Positions 29,555 to 38,439 of a DNA stretch of 64,000 nucleotides are shown piece by piece; position 1 is the stretch's first letter; every line of letters starts with the position of its first letter. This DNA is from Schaalia hyovaginalis (lineage in GTDB: Bacteria; Actinomycetota; Actinomycetes; Actinomycetales; Actinomycetaceae): the NCBI RefSeq assembly GCF_014208035.1, contig NZ_JACHMK010000001.1:2356001-2420000 (forward strand), in the 5' to 3' direction. Below the pieces are notes generated by a model, which worked only from the letters and a program-made list of their open reading frames with translations, searched no databases and had not been told where the DNA came from. The position numbers and the translations under genes are program-made.

Positions 29555-30088
29555 TTACCACCCTGTTCCCCGAATGATGAGGATCCGACAGTTCGCCGAG
29601 TAGACCGCCCCAGTGATGTCGAAGCGATCAGCTGCCTTCGCGGTCTTCAATTCTCCATCCACCAGTTCCTCGTCAACGAGGGTCCACGAGCAGTCCTCAG
29701 GCACGAATTCACGCAGAGGAGGATAGATGCCTGGAAGAAGTTTCGGCTCACCGGTCGCGAGTCTTGAAAACGCCGGTGCTGTCACTTCGTCGACTTTGAT
29801 CACCGCGTCGAGCCAATACTGAGGATCCGGGTCCGGAAGCTCCCGTCCGGATTCGCGATATGCGGCGGCGTAATGGACCTCGACCGCACCAAGTCCCGGC
29901 ATTCGATCGACCAACAGATCGACCGATGTCTGAATCTCCGGCTTCTGGGAAATGGATTCGGTGAATTCCTCAAATCGGCGATCTGCGGTCTTGCCACCCC
30001 CCGACCACGGCAAGACCGAGCAGGCTGCAAACGCTGCGATGCAGAATGCTCCGACGCTCATCATGATCAGACGTTTCCGACGACTCAT
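29555..30088 (-). CDS. Putative lipoprotein, 177 aa
   Basis: Starting at ATG 30088, the protein has a basic N-terminus (MSRRKRLIMM), a hydrophobic stretch and a lipobox FAACS, giving a lipid-modified Cys at residue 22. The mature part is 155 residues and includes ELPDPDPQYWLDAVIKVDEVT and a C-terminal VYSANCRILIIRGTGW. The family is not recognised. The start lies two bases after the stop of the truncated gene at 30090-30329, so expression is probably coupled to it. Confidence 0.55.
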   Translation of the reverse strand: MSRRKRLIMMSVGAFCIAAFAACSVLPWSGGGKTADRRFEEFTESISQKPEIQTSVDLLVDRMPGLGAVEVHYAAAYRESGRELPDPDPQYWLDAVIKVDEVTAPAFSRLATGEPKLLPGIYPPLREFVPEDCSWTLVDEELVDGELKTAKAADRFDITGAVYSANCRILIIRGTGW

Positions 30089-30089
30089 G

Positions 30090-30329
30090 TCACTTGCTCG
30101 CAGCGCGCACGCACGAGTCGAGCAGGCCGATACCGACTCCGGCTTCGTCCCTGTAGAGTGCGACCGCGCTATCGACGAGGGCGAAGTTAGCTCCGAGGAG
30201 TTGCGAGGATGGGGGGAACCATTCGAGCTGGGGAAAATTCCCACATTCGCACCATTCAGCGGCGACTGCGGCAGGGTCGAAGCCGCGCCCGATCATCATG
30301 CCTTCGACTCGCATCTGCTCCTGTGCCAT
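30090..30329 (-). pseudogene. Truncated copy of the 395-aa gene (N-terminal part only)
   Basis: The 79-residue frame begins MAQEQMRVEGMMIGRGFDPA and continues QLEWFPPSSQLLGANFAL, clearly matching residues 1-55 of the protein encoded at 24432-25619. After residue 55 the match is lost, and the frame stops two bases before the lipoprotein start. The matching extends about 50 bases upstream of the start. It may still be translated as a leader for the lipoprotein gene. Confidence 0.75.
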
Positions 30330-30540
30330 GTCGATTCAACCTTCCACGTCGAGGTGTTCTAATCACACCACGTTCGTGGACGCCTGTCACGGAATCCCTG
30401 GCCGCAGGTGCTGATGAGAACAGACTTGTACGGGCATCTGAGCCAAGGATCGCGGACAATCGACGGCCAGCGCGGCCCACCTTTTAGACTGGTCGCAGTT
30501 CCTCACCATCCGACACGATCCGACGTTTCAGGACGGTCCA
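30330..30540. other. Divergent intergenic region
   Basis: The segment separates the leftward truncated gene from the rightward membrane-protein gene. Its left 50-60 bases belong to the unit duplicated from 25620-25675. No promoter stands out, and there is no gene in it. Confidence 0.5.
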
Positions 30541-31938
30541 ATGTCTCAGATCATAGACTCCACGAAGGCTGGCTCACGGGCTGTGGGCACCACGCGGGGA
30601 ACGCAGGTACTCCTGTTCTTTTTCATCCCACCGGCTCTCTTCCCAGCCGCGCTAGTCTTCGTGAGACTCCTGATTGAAGTATTCAACGGAAGTCTGGCCC
30701 CTCAGGACAATCCCCTCGAACTCGGCCTGCGTGGACTCCACGACTTATCGATCTCCAACGAGACTCTCTTTTCCACCAACATTGGAGCTCTTGCAATCTT
30801 TCTCGGCGCATCCTTTGCGGAAAGACTGCGTAAGCAGCAACAAGAGATCACAATGTCGACGGATTCAGCATCCCAGTGGTTTGAAGCTCAGCGCACTCGA
30901 AGCATATTTTTCTTCGGCGACAGCATGGCTGCCATTATAGCAGTCTTCATCTCCAGCGAAATTGCTTCTATCTCAACCCTGAACTTTATTCGGAGAGTTC
31001 TCGAAACAAACTACGTTGGAGCACAATCTGGATTCTTTGCCATGTCCCTGCACTGGGCAATCTACGTCTTCGTCTATGCAAGTGTCTTCGTTTTCGATGC
31101 GGACCGTGAGGAACGCACCAATCCAGATCGAATTGTTCGACTTGCCGATGTTGAGTTCGCAATCGAGGACCTTTCCAGACTCACTGAACGGCATTCGGAC
31201 TCCCACGAAGACGTCGGCGTTTCGAGCTTTCGCCGGCAGACAAGGAGGGGGCGTGATCGCGACGACGCCGGGGACAAGATCCTCACCGCGATTCGCACGG
31301 AGCGAGCGCGCAGAGCTCAGACGCCGGATGCCCCTCAGGACGAGCAGGAGGGGAAACCTCGAACACCAATCTCGCAGTTCGCTTGGTACGCGCTTCCGAT
31401 CATTGTGACGTTTGCGAGCGGAGTACTCTCCGTCCTACAGACGTCGCGCTCCTTTGAGCCTGTGAAATCCACCATTCCAGTGCTCGTTGTTCTTTCACTC
31501 TTGTTTGTCGCCTTGATTTACAACTCAAAGACCTACTTGCATGCGCGGCTTTGCCATCAACCAACTCGAGCCTCAGCTTTCCTTGCATTCCTCCTGGTGC
31601 TCATAGCTATCTGCATGGAACTTCTACTCATCATGCTCTTACTGGTGAGCGCGGCTGATGAGTCGGCAATCGGGGTCGGGATCGTCGGCACGCTGACCGG
31701 AACGCTACTGGCCCTGCTTCGAAGCGGCATGCTCCTGTTTCCGCGCTTCCTCAAGCCACGATCTGACTTCCATTACTTTGCCCAGAACGCCGCCAGCTCC
31801 CTGCGATCCGAACAGAAGGAGCTCATGAACCACCTGGTAAACATGAAGATTCCCCTCCTAGACGACGCCAATGGACGACGCGGACTGGCCTCCCAGCACC
31901 GAAGGATCCGCCGATCTCACAAAGGACGTCTTTCGTAG
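30541..31938 (+). CDS. Uncharacterised polytopic membrane protein, 465 aa
   Basis: I do not recognise the family. Hydrophobic segments appear at about residues 22-44, 70-90, 120-142, 165-185, 285-305, 315-335, 345-375 and 375-395, with a strongly charged cytoplasmic loop at about 195-275 (RQTRRGRDRDDAGDKI) and a basic C-terminal tail. Codon use is visibly more A/T-rich than the housekeeping genes in this window (for example the first 200 codons), which suggests recent acquisition with the rest of the accessory segment. It stands alone on the plus strand. Confidence 0.6.
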   Translation: MSQIIDSTKAGSRAVGTTRGTQVLLFFFIPPALFPAALVFVRLLIEVFNGSLAPQDNPLELGLRGLHDLSISNETLFSTNIGALAIFLGASFAERLRKQQQEITMSTDSASQWFEAQRTRSIFFFGDSMAAIIAVFISSEIASISTLNFIRRVLETNYVGAQSGFFAMSLHWAIYVFVYASVFVFDADREERTNPDRIVRLADVEFAIEDLSRLTERHSDSHEDVGVSSFRRQTRRGRDRDDAGDKILTAIRTERARRAQTPDAPQDEQEGKPRTPISQFAWYALPIIVTFASGVLSVLQTSRSFEPVKSTIPVLVVLSLLFVALIYNSKTYLHARLCHQPTRASAFLAFLLVLIAICMELLLIMLLLVSAADESAIGVGIVGTLTGTLLALLRSGMLLFPRFLKPRSDFHYFAQNAASSLRSEQKELMNHLVNMKIPLLDDANGRRGLASQHRRIRRSHKGRLS

Positions 31939-32056
31939 ATGCGGGCTCGCTCATAACGAGGACGATGCCGGACCGGAGTTCTTCCGGAGTGCGGGCGCCC
32001 GTCTCAGCCGAGCCAGCTCCTTCTTGTCTCAGTTCTTTAGCGCCCGCCTGCCTATG
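31939..32056. other. Degenerate sequence after the 465-aa gene
   Basis: No intact gene is seen. The stretch continues the minus-strand direction of the hsdR remnant beyond the expected hsdR stop. Confidence 0.3.
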
Positions 32057-32513
32057 CCCCAAAGAACCCTCGACATATGCCTTGAGCGCGTCAATGACGC
32101 GAGGCTTCATTAACCCCATCGGCATTCTTCGCAAAGCAGGACGGCGGGCAGGATCGACAGAATCTCGGTGCCTTCCTCAGACACATGACCAGCCTTGAGT
32201 ACCTTTTAGGCGAGTGCTCGAGTAGCTTCCGGCTTGAGGCGCTCGGCGACGATGAGCTGGTCATTCTCCTACCTCTTGGCCGCTTCAAGGATTCGGGCCG
32301 ACAATTCCCCGCCGTTGGAGCCGACGGTGTAAGTCGCAAGCAACTACTCGATGAGGTCACGCCTGGAATACAGAGGATGCTGGCACCGATGAGCCACTCC
32401 ACGCCAGCGAGGATCATGACGTCCTGCGCTCCGCTTTGCCCGGCGCGTTCTTCGACCATGCGGATGATGTAGTCGATGTTGACCTCGACTTGCTTGACCA
32501 GTTCGATCTCCAT
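32057..32513 (-). pseudogene. Type I restriction enzyme HsdR, C-terminal remnant
   Basis: Pieces of the HsdR C-terminus can be read in order on the minus strand across several frames: MEIELVKQVEVNIDYIIRMVEE (from 32513), RRDLIE, then LLATYTVGSNGGELSARILE, ERLKPEATRALA, VSEEGTEILSILPAV and KPRVIDALKAYVEGSLG (to about 32057). They are interrupted by at least three stops or frame changes. This is the helical C-terminal domain that binds the methylase; the motor and nuclease domains are absent. No hsdM or hsdS is nearby. Confidence 0.72.
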
Positions 32514-33397
32514 CAAAAGCCGACGCAGCATGCCGCGACAGCCGCGTTCCTCCCGACGACCAGCCAGGAGAGTAGAGCTGCGAAATCGAAGATGCCGTCA
32601 CTCCGGGCCTGTAGGCTGCCGCAAGGAGCGTCGGCTCTTGTTCGGCCATGTCGATCACCTCCCCCTGGCGCCGACTCTTCCTGCGCAGATCTCCGCGAAA
32701 AGGCGGCATGATTTTCGCTCTCCAGCGCTTGACGCGCGCAGAGAAAAGGCTCCCCGCGACCAGATCAAGAGTCGGAGCATCTTCAGCAGTACCCAGCTCA
32801 CCGCAACCGGCCCCGATCCCGCAACGCCAGCTTCCTGAACGAATCAGACGCTCAGCGACCAGACGACTGAGTCCGTGGTGCAGGTGACACCCTGGACCTC
32901 ATCCCCGACCATGCGAATGAAGGCGCTCATCATGGACACTCCAGCCAGCTCCTCGAGCAGCGCTGGCACACATTCAGCTCCTTGACTCGAACGACGCCGG
33001 AGGCATGCCGAAGCTCTGCGGCGCCACCACTGTCGACGCGTCCGCCTTCGAAAACACCACGAACACATCCGGCGCGACCTGCGTGCCCGCAGCATCCGTG
33101 AACGAATAGCGGGCGGTCACGGCGTACTGATCGCTGGCGAAAGTCACCAGCGAATAGTCATCGACCTGCAGGCGCGGCGACCAATACGTATGAACTCCGC
33201 AGTCACACGGACGATCGGCACGGATTCGCACAGGGGTTGAACGCTCTCCGCTCCCGTCAAAACGCACGCAATTTCCCGGATCCCCGCCATTCCCACTCAG
33301 CACTAACCCGTTTACCCGTACATACAGGAATGCGCGTGTCCAAGGGACGACGTGCGGGATCGAAACTGTGCACGTTTTGGAAGGAAAGACCATAAAA
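32514..33397. other. Decayed sequence between the hsdR remnant and fba
   Basis: The only notable frame is on the minus strand at 32974-33393 (139 codons, for example LQVDDYSLVTFASDQYAVTARYSF near residue 75), which looks partly protein-like and beta-rich. It is followed in another frame by VSMMSAFIRMVGDEVQGVTC (about 32850-32940). It may be a frameshifted gene of unknown family. Nothing else is recognisable. Confidence 0.3.
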
Positions 33398-33402
33398 CGA
33401 CA

Positions 33403-33434
33403 GCGGGGCCCGCGGAACGAACCGCGGACCCCGC
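33403..33434 (-). terminator. Terminator of fba
   Basis: A 13-bp stem with one mismatch (33403-33415 with 33422-33434) and loop AACGAA lies 23 bases below the fba stop. On the minus strand it is followed by TGTCGTTTTATGG, so it has a T-run. Confidence 0.8.
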
Positions 33435-33456
33435 CCGAAGCGAGACTCGAAGAGGC

Positions 33457-34473
33457 TCAGGCCATCTTCGTGCCGACCGAGCCGAGGCGCTGGCAGGCCT
33501 CGACGACGCGCGCGGCCATGCCCGCCTCAGCGGACTTGCCCCACGAACGCGGGTCGTACATCTTCTTGTTGCCGACCTCGCCGTCGATCTTGAGCACGCC
33601 GTCGTAGTTGCGGAACATGTGCTCGACGACCGGGCGGGTGAAGGCGTACTGGGTGTCGGTGTCGACGTTCATCTTGATGACGCCGTTGGCGACCGCGAGG
33701 GCGATCTCCTCGGCCGAGGAGCCGGAGCCGCCGTGCATGACGAGGTCGAAGGGGCGGTTGTTCTTCCATCCGACCTTCGCGGCGACCTCTTCCTGGATGG
33801 TGCCGAGGATCTCCGGGCGGAGCTTAACGTGACCGGGCTTGTAGACGCCGTGCACGTTGCCGAAGGTGAGAGCGGTGAGGTAACGGCCGTTCTCGCCCAG
33901 GCCGAGAGCCTCAACGGTCTTGAGGGCGTCCTCGGTGGTGGTGTAGAGCTTCTCGTTGATCTCGCCGACCACGCCGTCCTCTTCGCCGCCGACCACGCCG
34001 ATCTCGATCTCAAGGATGGTCTTGGCCTTGACGGAGAGCTCGAGGAGTTCCTTGGCGATCTCGAGGTTCTCCTCGAGCGGCACGGCCGAGCCGTCCCACA
34101 TGTGCGACTGGAAGGTCGGGAGGTCCTGGGTGGCCTCGATCTCCATGAGCGGGCGGATCCAGGAGTCGATGTTCTGCTTCGCGCAGTGGTCGGTGTGCAG
34201 GGCGATCGTCACACCGTAGTTCTTCGCAACCTCGGTCGCGTAAGCGGCGAGGGCGAGCGAACCGGTCACGCGGTTCTTGATGGTCGAACCCGAGGCGTAC
34301 TCGGCGCCGCCGACGGACACCTGGATGATGCCGTCGGACTCAGCCTCGGCGAAGCCCTGGATTGCGGCGGTGACGGTCTGGGAAGAGGTGATGTTGATCG
34401 CGGGGTAGGCGAACTTGCCTTCCTTCGCGCGATTCAGCATCTCGGCGTAGACCTCAGGGGTTGCGATAGGCAC
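33457..34473 (-). CDS. fba: Class II fructose-bisphosphate aldolase
   Basis: This 338-residue zinc-dependent aldolase of glycolysis/gluconeogenesis has HTDHCAKQ near residue 94 with Zn ligand His, GVVGGEEDGV near 158, NVHGVYKPG near 205, MHGGSGSS near 245 and NVDTDTQYAFTRP near 269, all as in class IIA enzymes. The GTG start at 34473 follows AGGAGG. Its 3' end, including the terminator, is repeated at 26674-26879. Confidence 0.97.
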   Translation of the reverse strand: MPIATPEVYAEMLNRAKEGKFAYPAINITSSQTVTAAIQGFAEAESDGIIQVSVGGAEYASGSTIKNRVTGSLALAAYATEVAKNYGVTIALHTDHCAKQNIDSWIRPLMEIEATQDLPTFQSHMWDGSAVPLEENLEIAKELLELSVKAKTILEIEIGVVGGEEDGVVGEINEKLYTTTEDALKTVEALGLGENGRYLTALTFGNVHGVYKPGHVKLRPEILGTIQEEVAAKVGWKNNRPFDLVMHGGSGSSAEEIALAVANGVIKMNVDTDTQYAFTRPVVEHMFRNYDGVLKIDGEVGNKKMYDPRSWGKSAEAGMAARVVEACQRLGSVGTKMA

Positions 34474-34605
34474 AGGAGCCTCCTAATCGAGCGACACAAT
34501 TGTCACTGACGATTCTCCCACACCGGAGGAACCTCAATGAGGATGGAGGTCCCGAATCGCTGCACATTCGTCAATCGCGATTGGCAGGATTCCCGCCCTC
34601 GTTAC

Positions 34606-35346
34606 CTAGACCACACCGCGAATCCCCGGAGCGCCGCCGCCCTCCGGCCCGCCCTCGCCCTGCGGCGGCCGAGCAGCAGCCAGAGCCGCCGAATGCGCCC
34701 ACATGACGATCGCCGCCGCATGCCCGACATTCATCGAGCGCGTCGAACCGCGCTGCGTGATCGCGACGACGAGCCCGCACTGCGCGATCATCTCCTCGCT
34801 CAAACCCCCCGACTCCTCGCCGAAGACCAGGCAGGCGCGCTCGGGCAGCCTCACCGACTCCAGAGGCACGGCCCCCTCGACGTTGTCCACGCCCACGAGG
34901 ACCAGCCCCCGCACGCGGCACGAATCCGCGAGCTCCGACGCCGTCTTCACATGATCGACCGGCAGATAACGATCCGTCACCATCGCCCCGCGCCGATTCC
35001 AACGCCTGCGCCCGACGATGTGCACGCGGCGCGCGCCCAGGGCGTTCGCCGTCCTCACGATCGACCCGATGTTGAAATCGTGCCCGAGATTCTCCACCGC
35101 GACCTCGAAGGGCAGACTCCTGGCCGCCAGGTCCCCCCGAATCGCCTCCATCGTCCAATACCGGTACCGGTCCTCGACGTTCCGGTGATCGCCGAGGGCG
35201 AGAAGCTCCGGATCGAAACGGGGGTCATCGGGAAGCGGGCCCCGCCATGGACCGACGCCCCGCACGCGGGGCCCGGGCTCACCGGGAGCCCCTCCCTCCG
35301 CCGCGCTCATTCTCACCGCACCGCCCTCGTCCATCACCGCATCCAC
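34606..35346 (-). CDS. SpoU (TrmH)-family RNA 2'-O-methyltransferase
   Basis: The SPOUT-fold domain carries the three family motifs: NLGHDFNIGSIVRTANALGA (motif 1), LVFGEESGGLSEEM (motif 2, cofactor knot) and RSMNVGHAAAIVMW (motif 3). It methylates a ribose in rRNA or tRNA; the exact target cannot be told. The GTG at 35346 lies seven bases after a TATCGT hexamer (35354-35359), favouring a leaderless 246-aa product. ATG at 35334 is the alternative. The first 35 residues are low-complexity. Confidence 0.88.
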   Translation of the reverse strand: MDAVMDEGGAVRMSAAEGGAPGEPGPRVRGVGPWRGPLPDDPRFDPELLALGDHRNVEDRYRYWTMEAIRGDLAARSLPFEVAVENLGHDFNIGSIVRTANALGARRVHIVGRRRWNRRGAMVTDRYLPVDHVKTASELADSCRVRGLVLVGVDNVEGAVPLESVRLPERACLVFGEESGGLSEEMIAQCGLVVAITQRGSTRSMNVGHAAAIVMWAHSAALAAARPPQGEGGPEGGGAPGIRGVV

Positions 35347-35392
35347 GCCCCCGACGATAGCCGCACGGGCGATCGCCTGGCACGATAGAGGC

Positions 35393-35903
35393 ATGTCCAC
35401 ACGCAACCTGCGGCTCGCCGCCGACGAAGTCATCGTCCGGAAGATGCGCTCGCACATCAAAGCGATCCTCCCCCCGCATCCTCGCAGAGGTCCTCCTCAT
35501 CGCCCTCGGCGCCCTGGCTTCGCACTTCCTCCCCGCCGAATGGGCGCCCTTCTCGCACGCCTTCGTCTGGGCGATCGTCCTGGTCGCGAGCATCCCGCTG
35601 CTGCTCATCCCCTTCATGCGCTGATCGACCACGACCTACACGCTCACCTCCAAACGCATGATCACCCGCCACGGGATCCTCAACCGCAAGGGGCACGACC
35701 TGCCGCTCAGCCGCATCTCCGACATCGCCTCGGACCGCGACTTCGTGGACCGCCTCTTCGGCGCGGGCACGCTCACCCTACAGACCAGCGCGGACGACCC
35801 CCTCGTCCTCATCGACGTCCCGCGCGTCGACATGGTCCAGCTGGAGCTCACCAACCTCCTCTTCCACGACGTCCAGGGCGCCGTGGACGCCGACCCGGAA
35901 TAG
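35393..35903 (+). pseudogene. PH-domain (bPH2-type) membrane protein, broken
   Basis: The first 26 codons from ATG 35393 (MSTRNLRLAADEVIVRKMRSH) open a bacterial PH-domain protein. The frame then shifts at a run of six C (35470-35475). In the new frame two transmembrane segments follow (AEVLLIALGALASHFL; AFVWAIVLVASIPLLLI), then an in-frame TGA at 35622-35624 where relatives have Trp, then YTLTSKRMITRHGILNRKGHDLPLSRI and the rest of the PH domain to 35903. Two independent lesions make a functional product unlikely unless both are sequence errors. Confidence 0.75.
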
Positions 35904-35913
35904 GCCGACTGGA

Positions 35914-36213
35914 ATGAGCGAAGCGAACGGCGAATCCAGGCGTCCCATCCCACCGGTGCTTTACGTCCCAACGACCGGCCAAAGAAGCGACTTCGGTTCT
36001 GAAGTCGAGCTGCGCAGACTGGCTGACGGACGCACAGCACTGCTTGCGTATACGGCACTCGACAGACTCGCCGACTGCTGCGGACCGTACCAGCCGTGGG
36101 CGCTGATTCCAACGGAGAGGCTCGACGAGATCGGACGAGAGGAGCCTTTCGACATCATTCTCGTGGACACCAGCATTCCTGAAGAGGCTCGTCGGCCTGC
36201 GGAGGTGCAGTGA
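35914..36213 (+). CDS. SseB/SAV_915-like small protein
   Basis: This 99-residue protein contains VLYVPTTG, ELRRLADGRTALLAYTALDRLADCCG, PWALIPTERLDEI and FDIILVD, the pattern of SseB-N/SAV_915-type domains found beside actinobacterial type VII secretion genes. Function is unknown; a chaperone or accessory role for secreted cargo is inferred from context. It begins the rightward cluster and its stop lies one base before the next start. Confidence 0.65.
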   Translation: MSEANGESRRPIPPVLYVPTTGQRSDFGSEVELRRLADGRTALLAYTALDRLADCCGPYQPWALIPTERLDEIGREEPFDIILVDTSIPEEARRPAEVQ

Positions 36214-36214
36214 G

Positions 36215-36505
36215 GTGGGCGAGCTCGTCTTCCAAGATTCTGATGTGCTGACGATGATGGCGAAACGCCATCACGAGGCCGCACAAAACATCGACGCACA
36301 GGCGTCCACAATGCCCGAAGACGTTGATGGCGGCCCTCTCACCGCCCTCGTCCTGACTTCTCTCGCAAAGATCTCACGCAATGTCGGAGCCATTTCCTCA
36401 TGGTCCCGGGCAATGTCAACAGCGCTTGAATCTGCAAGGGATGCGACCATCGAGGATGAGGCGCAGATCGTCGAGAGCCTCATGAAGGTGGGCAAAAATG
36501 TCTGA
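36215..36505 (+). CDS. ESX-like small helical protein
   Basis: This 96-residue protein from GTG 36215, with GGAGG upstream, consists of two predicted helices (residues about 8-35 and 43-92) without Cys. It has no strict WXG motif. It overlaps the start of the 398-aa gene by eight bases. Position and fold match the 94-aa gene at 29158-29442 in the other cluster. Confidence 0.55.
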   Translation: MGELVFQDSDVLTMMAKRHHEAAQNIDAQASTMPEDVDGGPLTALVLTSLAKISRNVGAISSWSRAMSTALESARDATIEDEAQIVESLMKVGKNV

Positions 36506-37694
36506 GACTTCTGCGCTGGACACCTACATTGAGGGGAGCCACTCGTCACTGCTCGTACTCGCAGATTGGCTCAATGCCGCAGGGCGCGTGTTCGAACAGG
36601 AGGCCCTCTACATCGCCACTTGTCGTGAACTCGCAGCTGATTGGCAAGGCCGCGCCGCACAGGCGTACGAGACAAGCGCGTGGCCCATGAAGGAACATTC
36701 CTACAACTGGGCACAAGCAACGAAGGGTCTCGGCGACAGGGTCTTGGCGTACGCTGAGGAGCTTTTCGACCGTCAAAGGGACATGAGCGACATTCGCTTC
36801 CGTGCACGAGAACACGGTTTGCACGTCGTCGACTACACCATCTACCCACCCGACCCAATCGAAGAGCTCCCCGCTTTCTCCACGTCTTTCTCTTCCGAGG
36901 AGAAGGACGCCTATTCCACAACAGTCTCACGGAACGCACTTCTTAGAGACCAGTGGAAGGAATGGTCGCACCTTGTAAAAGATGCTGAGCGAGCACGGTC
37001 ATTGCTTTCGAACTTCATCGACACTCTGACTCAAGACCTATCTGAGATAGTCCAGCTTCCCGATGTGGAGAGCCTTTTGACCGATTTGGGTTTCTCTTTT
37101 ACCGAGGAAGTCGTCCGTTCGGCATTCGAGGCACGGGCCCAGATCGCCCTTTCACGCGCGAGCGCTGCCGCCGTGCAGAATGCAGACCAATGGGTTCAAC
37201 TTGGCCTGACTCCTCCTGCAGCCATCACCGCCGGAAGAAACTCACGAACGGCGACCACGCTGGCATCTCAGTCTCAGAAACTCATCAGTTATGCCGAATG
37301 GGCGAGTCGCGTCGGAACCGTCAGCTCTTTCATCATGGCGGGAACAGAGATTGCTTCCGGGGAATCGCCCGGGTCGGTGGGTTCCGGTCTTCTCGGCGCC
37401 GAAGCCGGAGGCTTCATCGCGGGTACACTCGAATCTGCAGGCATGTTCGGTTCAGGAGCCGCACTGCCGCTGGTCGCTACGGTGGCATTGACTGTCGGCG
37501 GAGCAGTAGCCGCGAGAGAAGGATATGAATCCCTGATTCCCCTACGTACTAGGAGGAAGTTGATTGACGAGCCGACCAATGACCTCGTTGATCTTCTGCG
37601 CCTAGAGAATCGAAGAGCGCAAATCCCTAACACCGAATACCGGCCACCCGACGCCCCGCATTCATTCCTTCACAATCCAGGAGGAACACTATGA
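36498..37694 (+). CDS. WXG-domain protein with glycine-rich membrane C-terminus, candidate type VII effector
   Basis: This is a 398-residue protein. Residues 1-100 form a WXG100-like helical hairpin with ADWQGRAAQAYE at about 47-58. A long helical middle follows (about 130-260, charged). Residues about 285-335 are a Gly/Ala-rich hydrophobic stretch (GSVGSGLLGAEAGGFIAG, LPLVATVALTVGGAVAA) resembling glycine-zipper membrane segments. No enzymatic domain is visible. The arrangement suits a secreted protein acting at membranes, or a large ESX-associated substrate. Downstream, two membrane paralogues overlap or follow closely and may provide immunity. Confidence 0.6.
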   Translation: MSETSALDTYIEGSHSSLLVLADWLNAAGRVFEQEALYIATCRELAADWQGRAAQAYETSAWPMKEHSYNWAQATKGLGDRVLAYAEELFDRQRDMSDIRFRAREHGLHVVDYTIYPPDPIEELPAFSTSFSSEEKDAYSTTVSRNALLRDQWKEWSHLVKDAERARSLLSNFIDTLTQDLSEIVQLPDVESLLTDLGFSFTEEVVRSAFEARAQIALSRASAAAVQNADQWVQLGLTPPAAITAGRNSRTATTLASQSQKLISYAEWASRVGTVSSFIMAGTEIASGESPGSVGSGLLGAEAGGFIAGTLESAGMFGSGAALPLVATVALTVGGAVAAREGYESLIPLRTRRKLIDEPTNDLVDLLRLENRRAQIPNTEYRPPDAPHSFLHNPGGTL

Positions 37695-38419
37695 GGCTAA
37701 AGCAAACACCACGCCGGTGGACACCTGAAGAGGCTGACCGCACGACGGTGAATTCGGTCACTTTCATCCTCATATTCACCTGTATTCTCGGATTTTGCGC
37801 GGCTCTATTCCGGACCTGGCTGGGAAACCCACTACTCAGCGGCCTCATCCTTGTGACCATCGGCATGGGACTCGGCCTCGTGACTCAGCTTCCCCGCTAC
37901 GGCCTCCGGTGGTCGCTCGGACCCGACGGAATCTCAACACGCACAGGGCTACCGTTCGTCGCCTCCCAACTCGGACTCATCACCGTCTCGTGCGGGCTCG
38001 CTATTGTTTTCTTTCATGTCGCAGTCGCCTACCGCCACTACTCCTATGCCGTCGGAGGAGTAGCCATCATCTGCGCCATACTCCTTCAGCTATACGAGAT
38101 GCGCGGCCTGCACGCCAACGGCGCTCGATTCGAAGTGACGCTCACACCCAAGCAAGTCCGACTCCGTTCAATCGACGGTCGCCTGTACGACTTCGACTGG
38201 GAAAAACATCCCCAGCTCACGGGTCTCGATGTTCAGAACCTTCATATTCGCACAAGCGGATCCGCCCTGCATTTCATCCGCCGTACTCTCATTCCTCTAC
38301 GCGCCACCGAATTGCGCGACATCCTCGACTACTACTCCAGTCATCCCGACCACCGCGCAGAACTCGCTACAGAAGCAGGACTCGCCCGCGTCCTCGACTT
38401 CTGCAAGAATCCCGGATGA
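37691..38419 (+). CDS. Membrane protein, first of two tandem paralogues
   Basis: This 242-residue protein has four hydrophobic segments: about 22-42, 48-66, 93-113 and 117-135. A soluble C-terminal domain of about 100 residues (FEVTLTPKQVRLRSIDGRLYDFDW) ends in ELRDILDYYSSHPDHRAELA. It overlaps the 398-aa gene by four bases. The family is unknown; the soluble part could be PH-like. Candidate immunity or partner protein, by position only. Confidence 0.6.
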   Translation: MRLKQTPRRWTPEEADRTTVNSVTFILIFTCILGFCAALFRTWLGNPLLSGLILVTIGMGLGLVTQLPRYGLRWSLGPDGISTRTGLPFVASQLGLITVSCGLAIVFFHVAVAYRHYSYAVGGVAIICAILLQLYEMRGLHANGARFEVTLTPKQVRLRSIDGRLYDFDWEKHPQLTGLDVQNLHIRTSGSALHFIRRTLIPLRATELRDILDYYSSHPDHRAELATEAGLARVLDFCKNPG

Positions 38420-38439
38420 TCCGTAAGACTTGAGTATCA

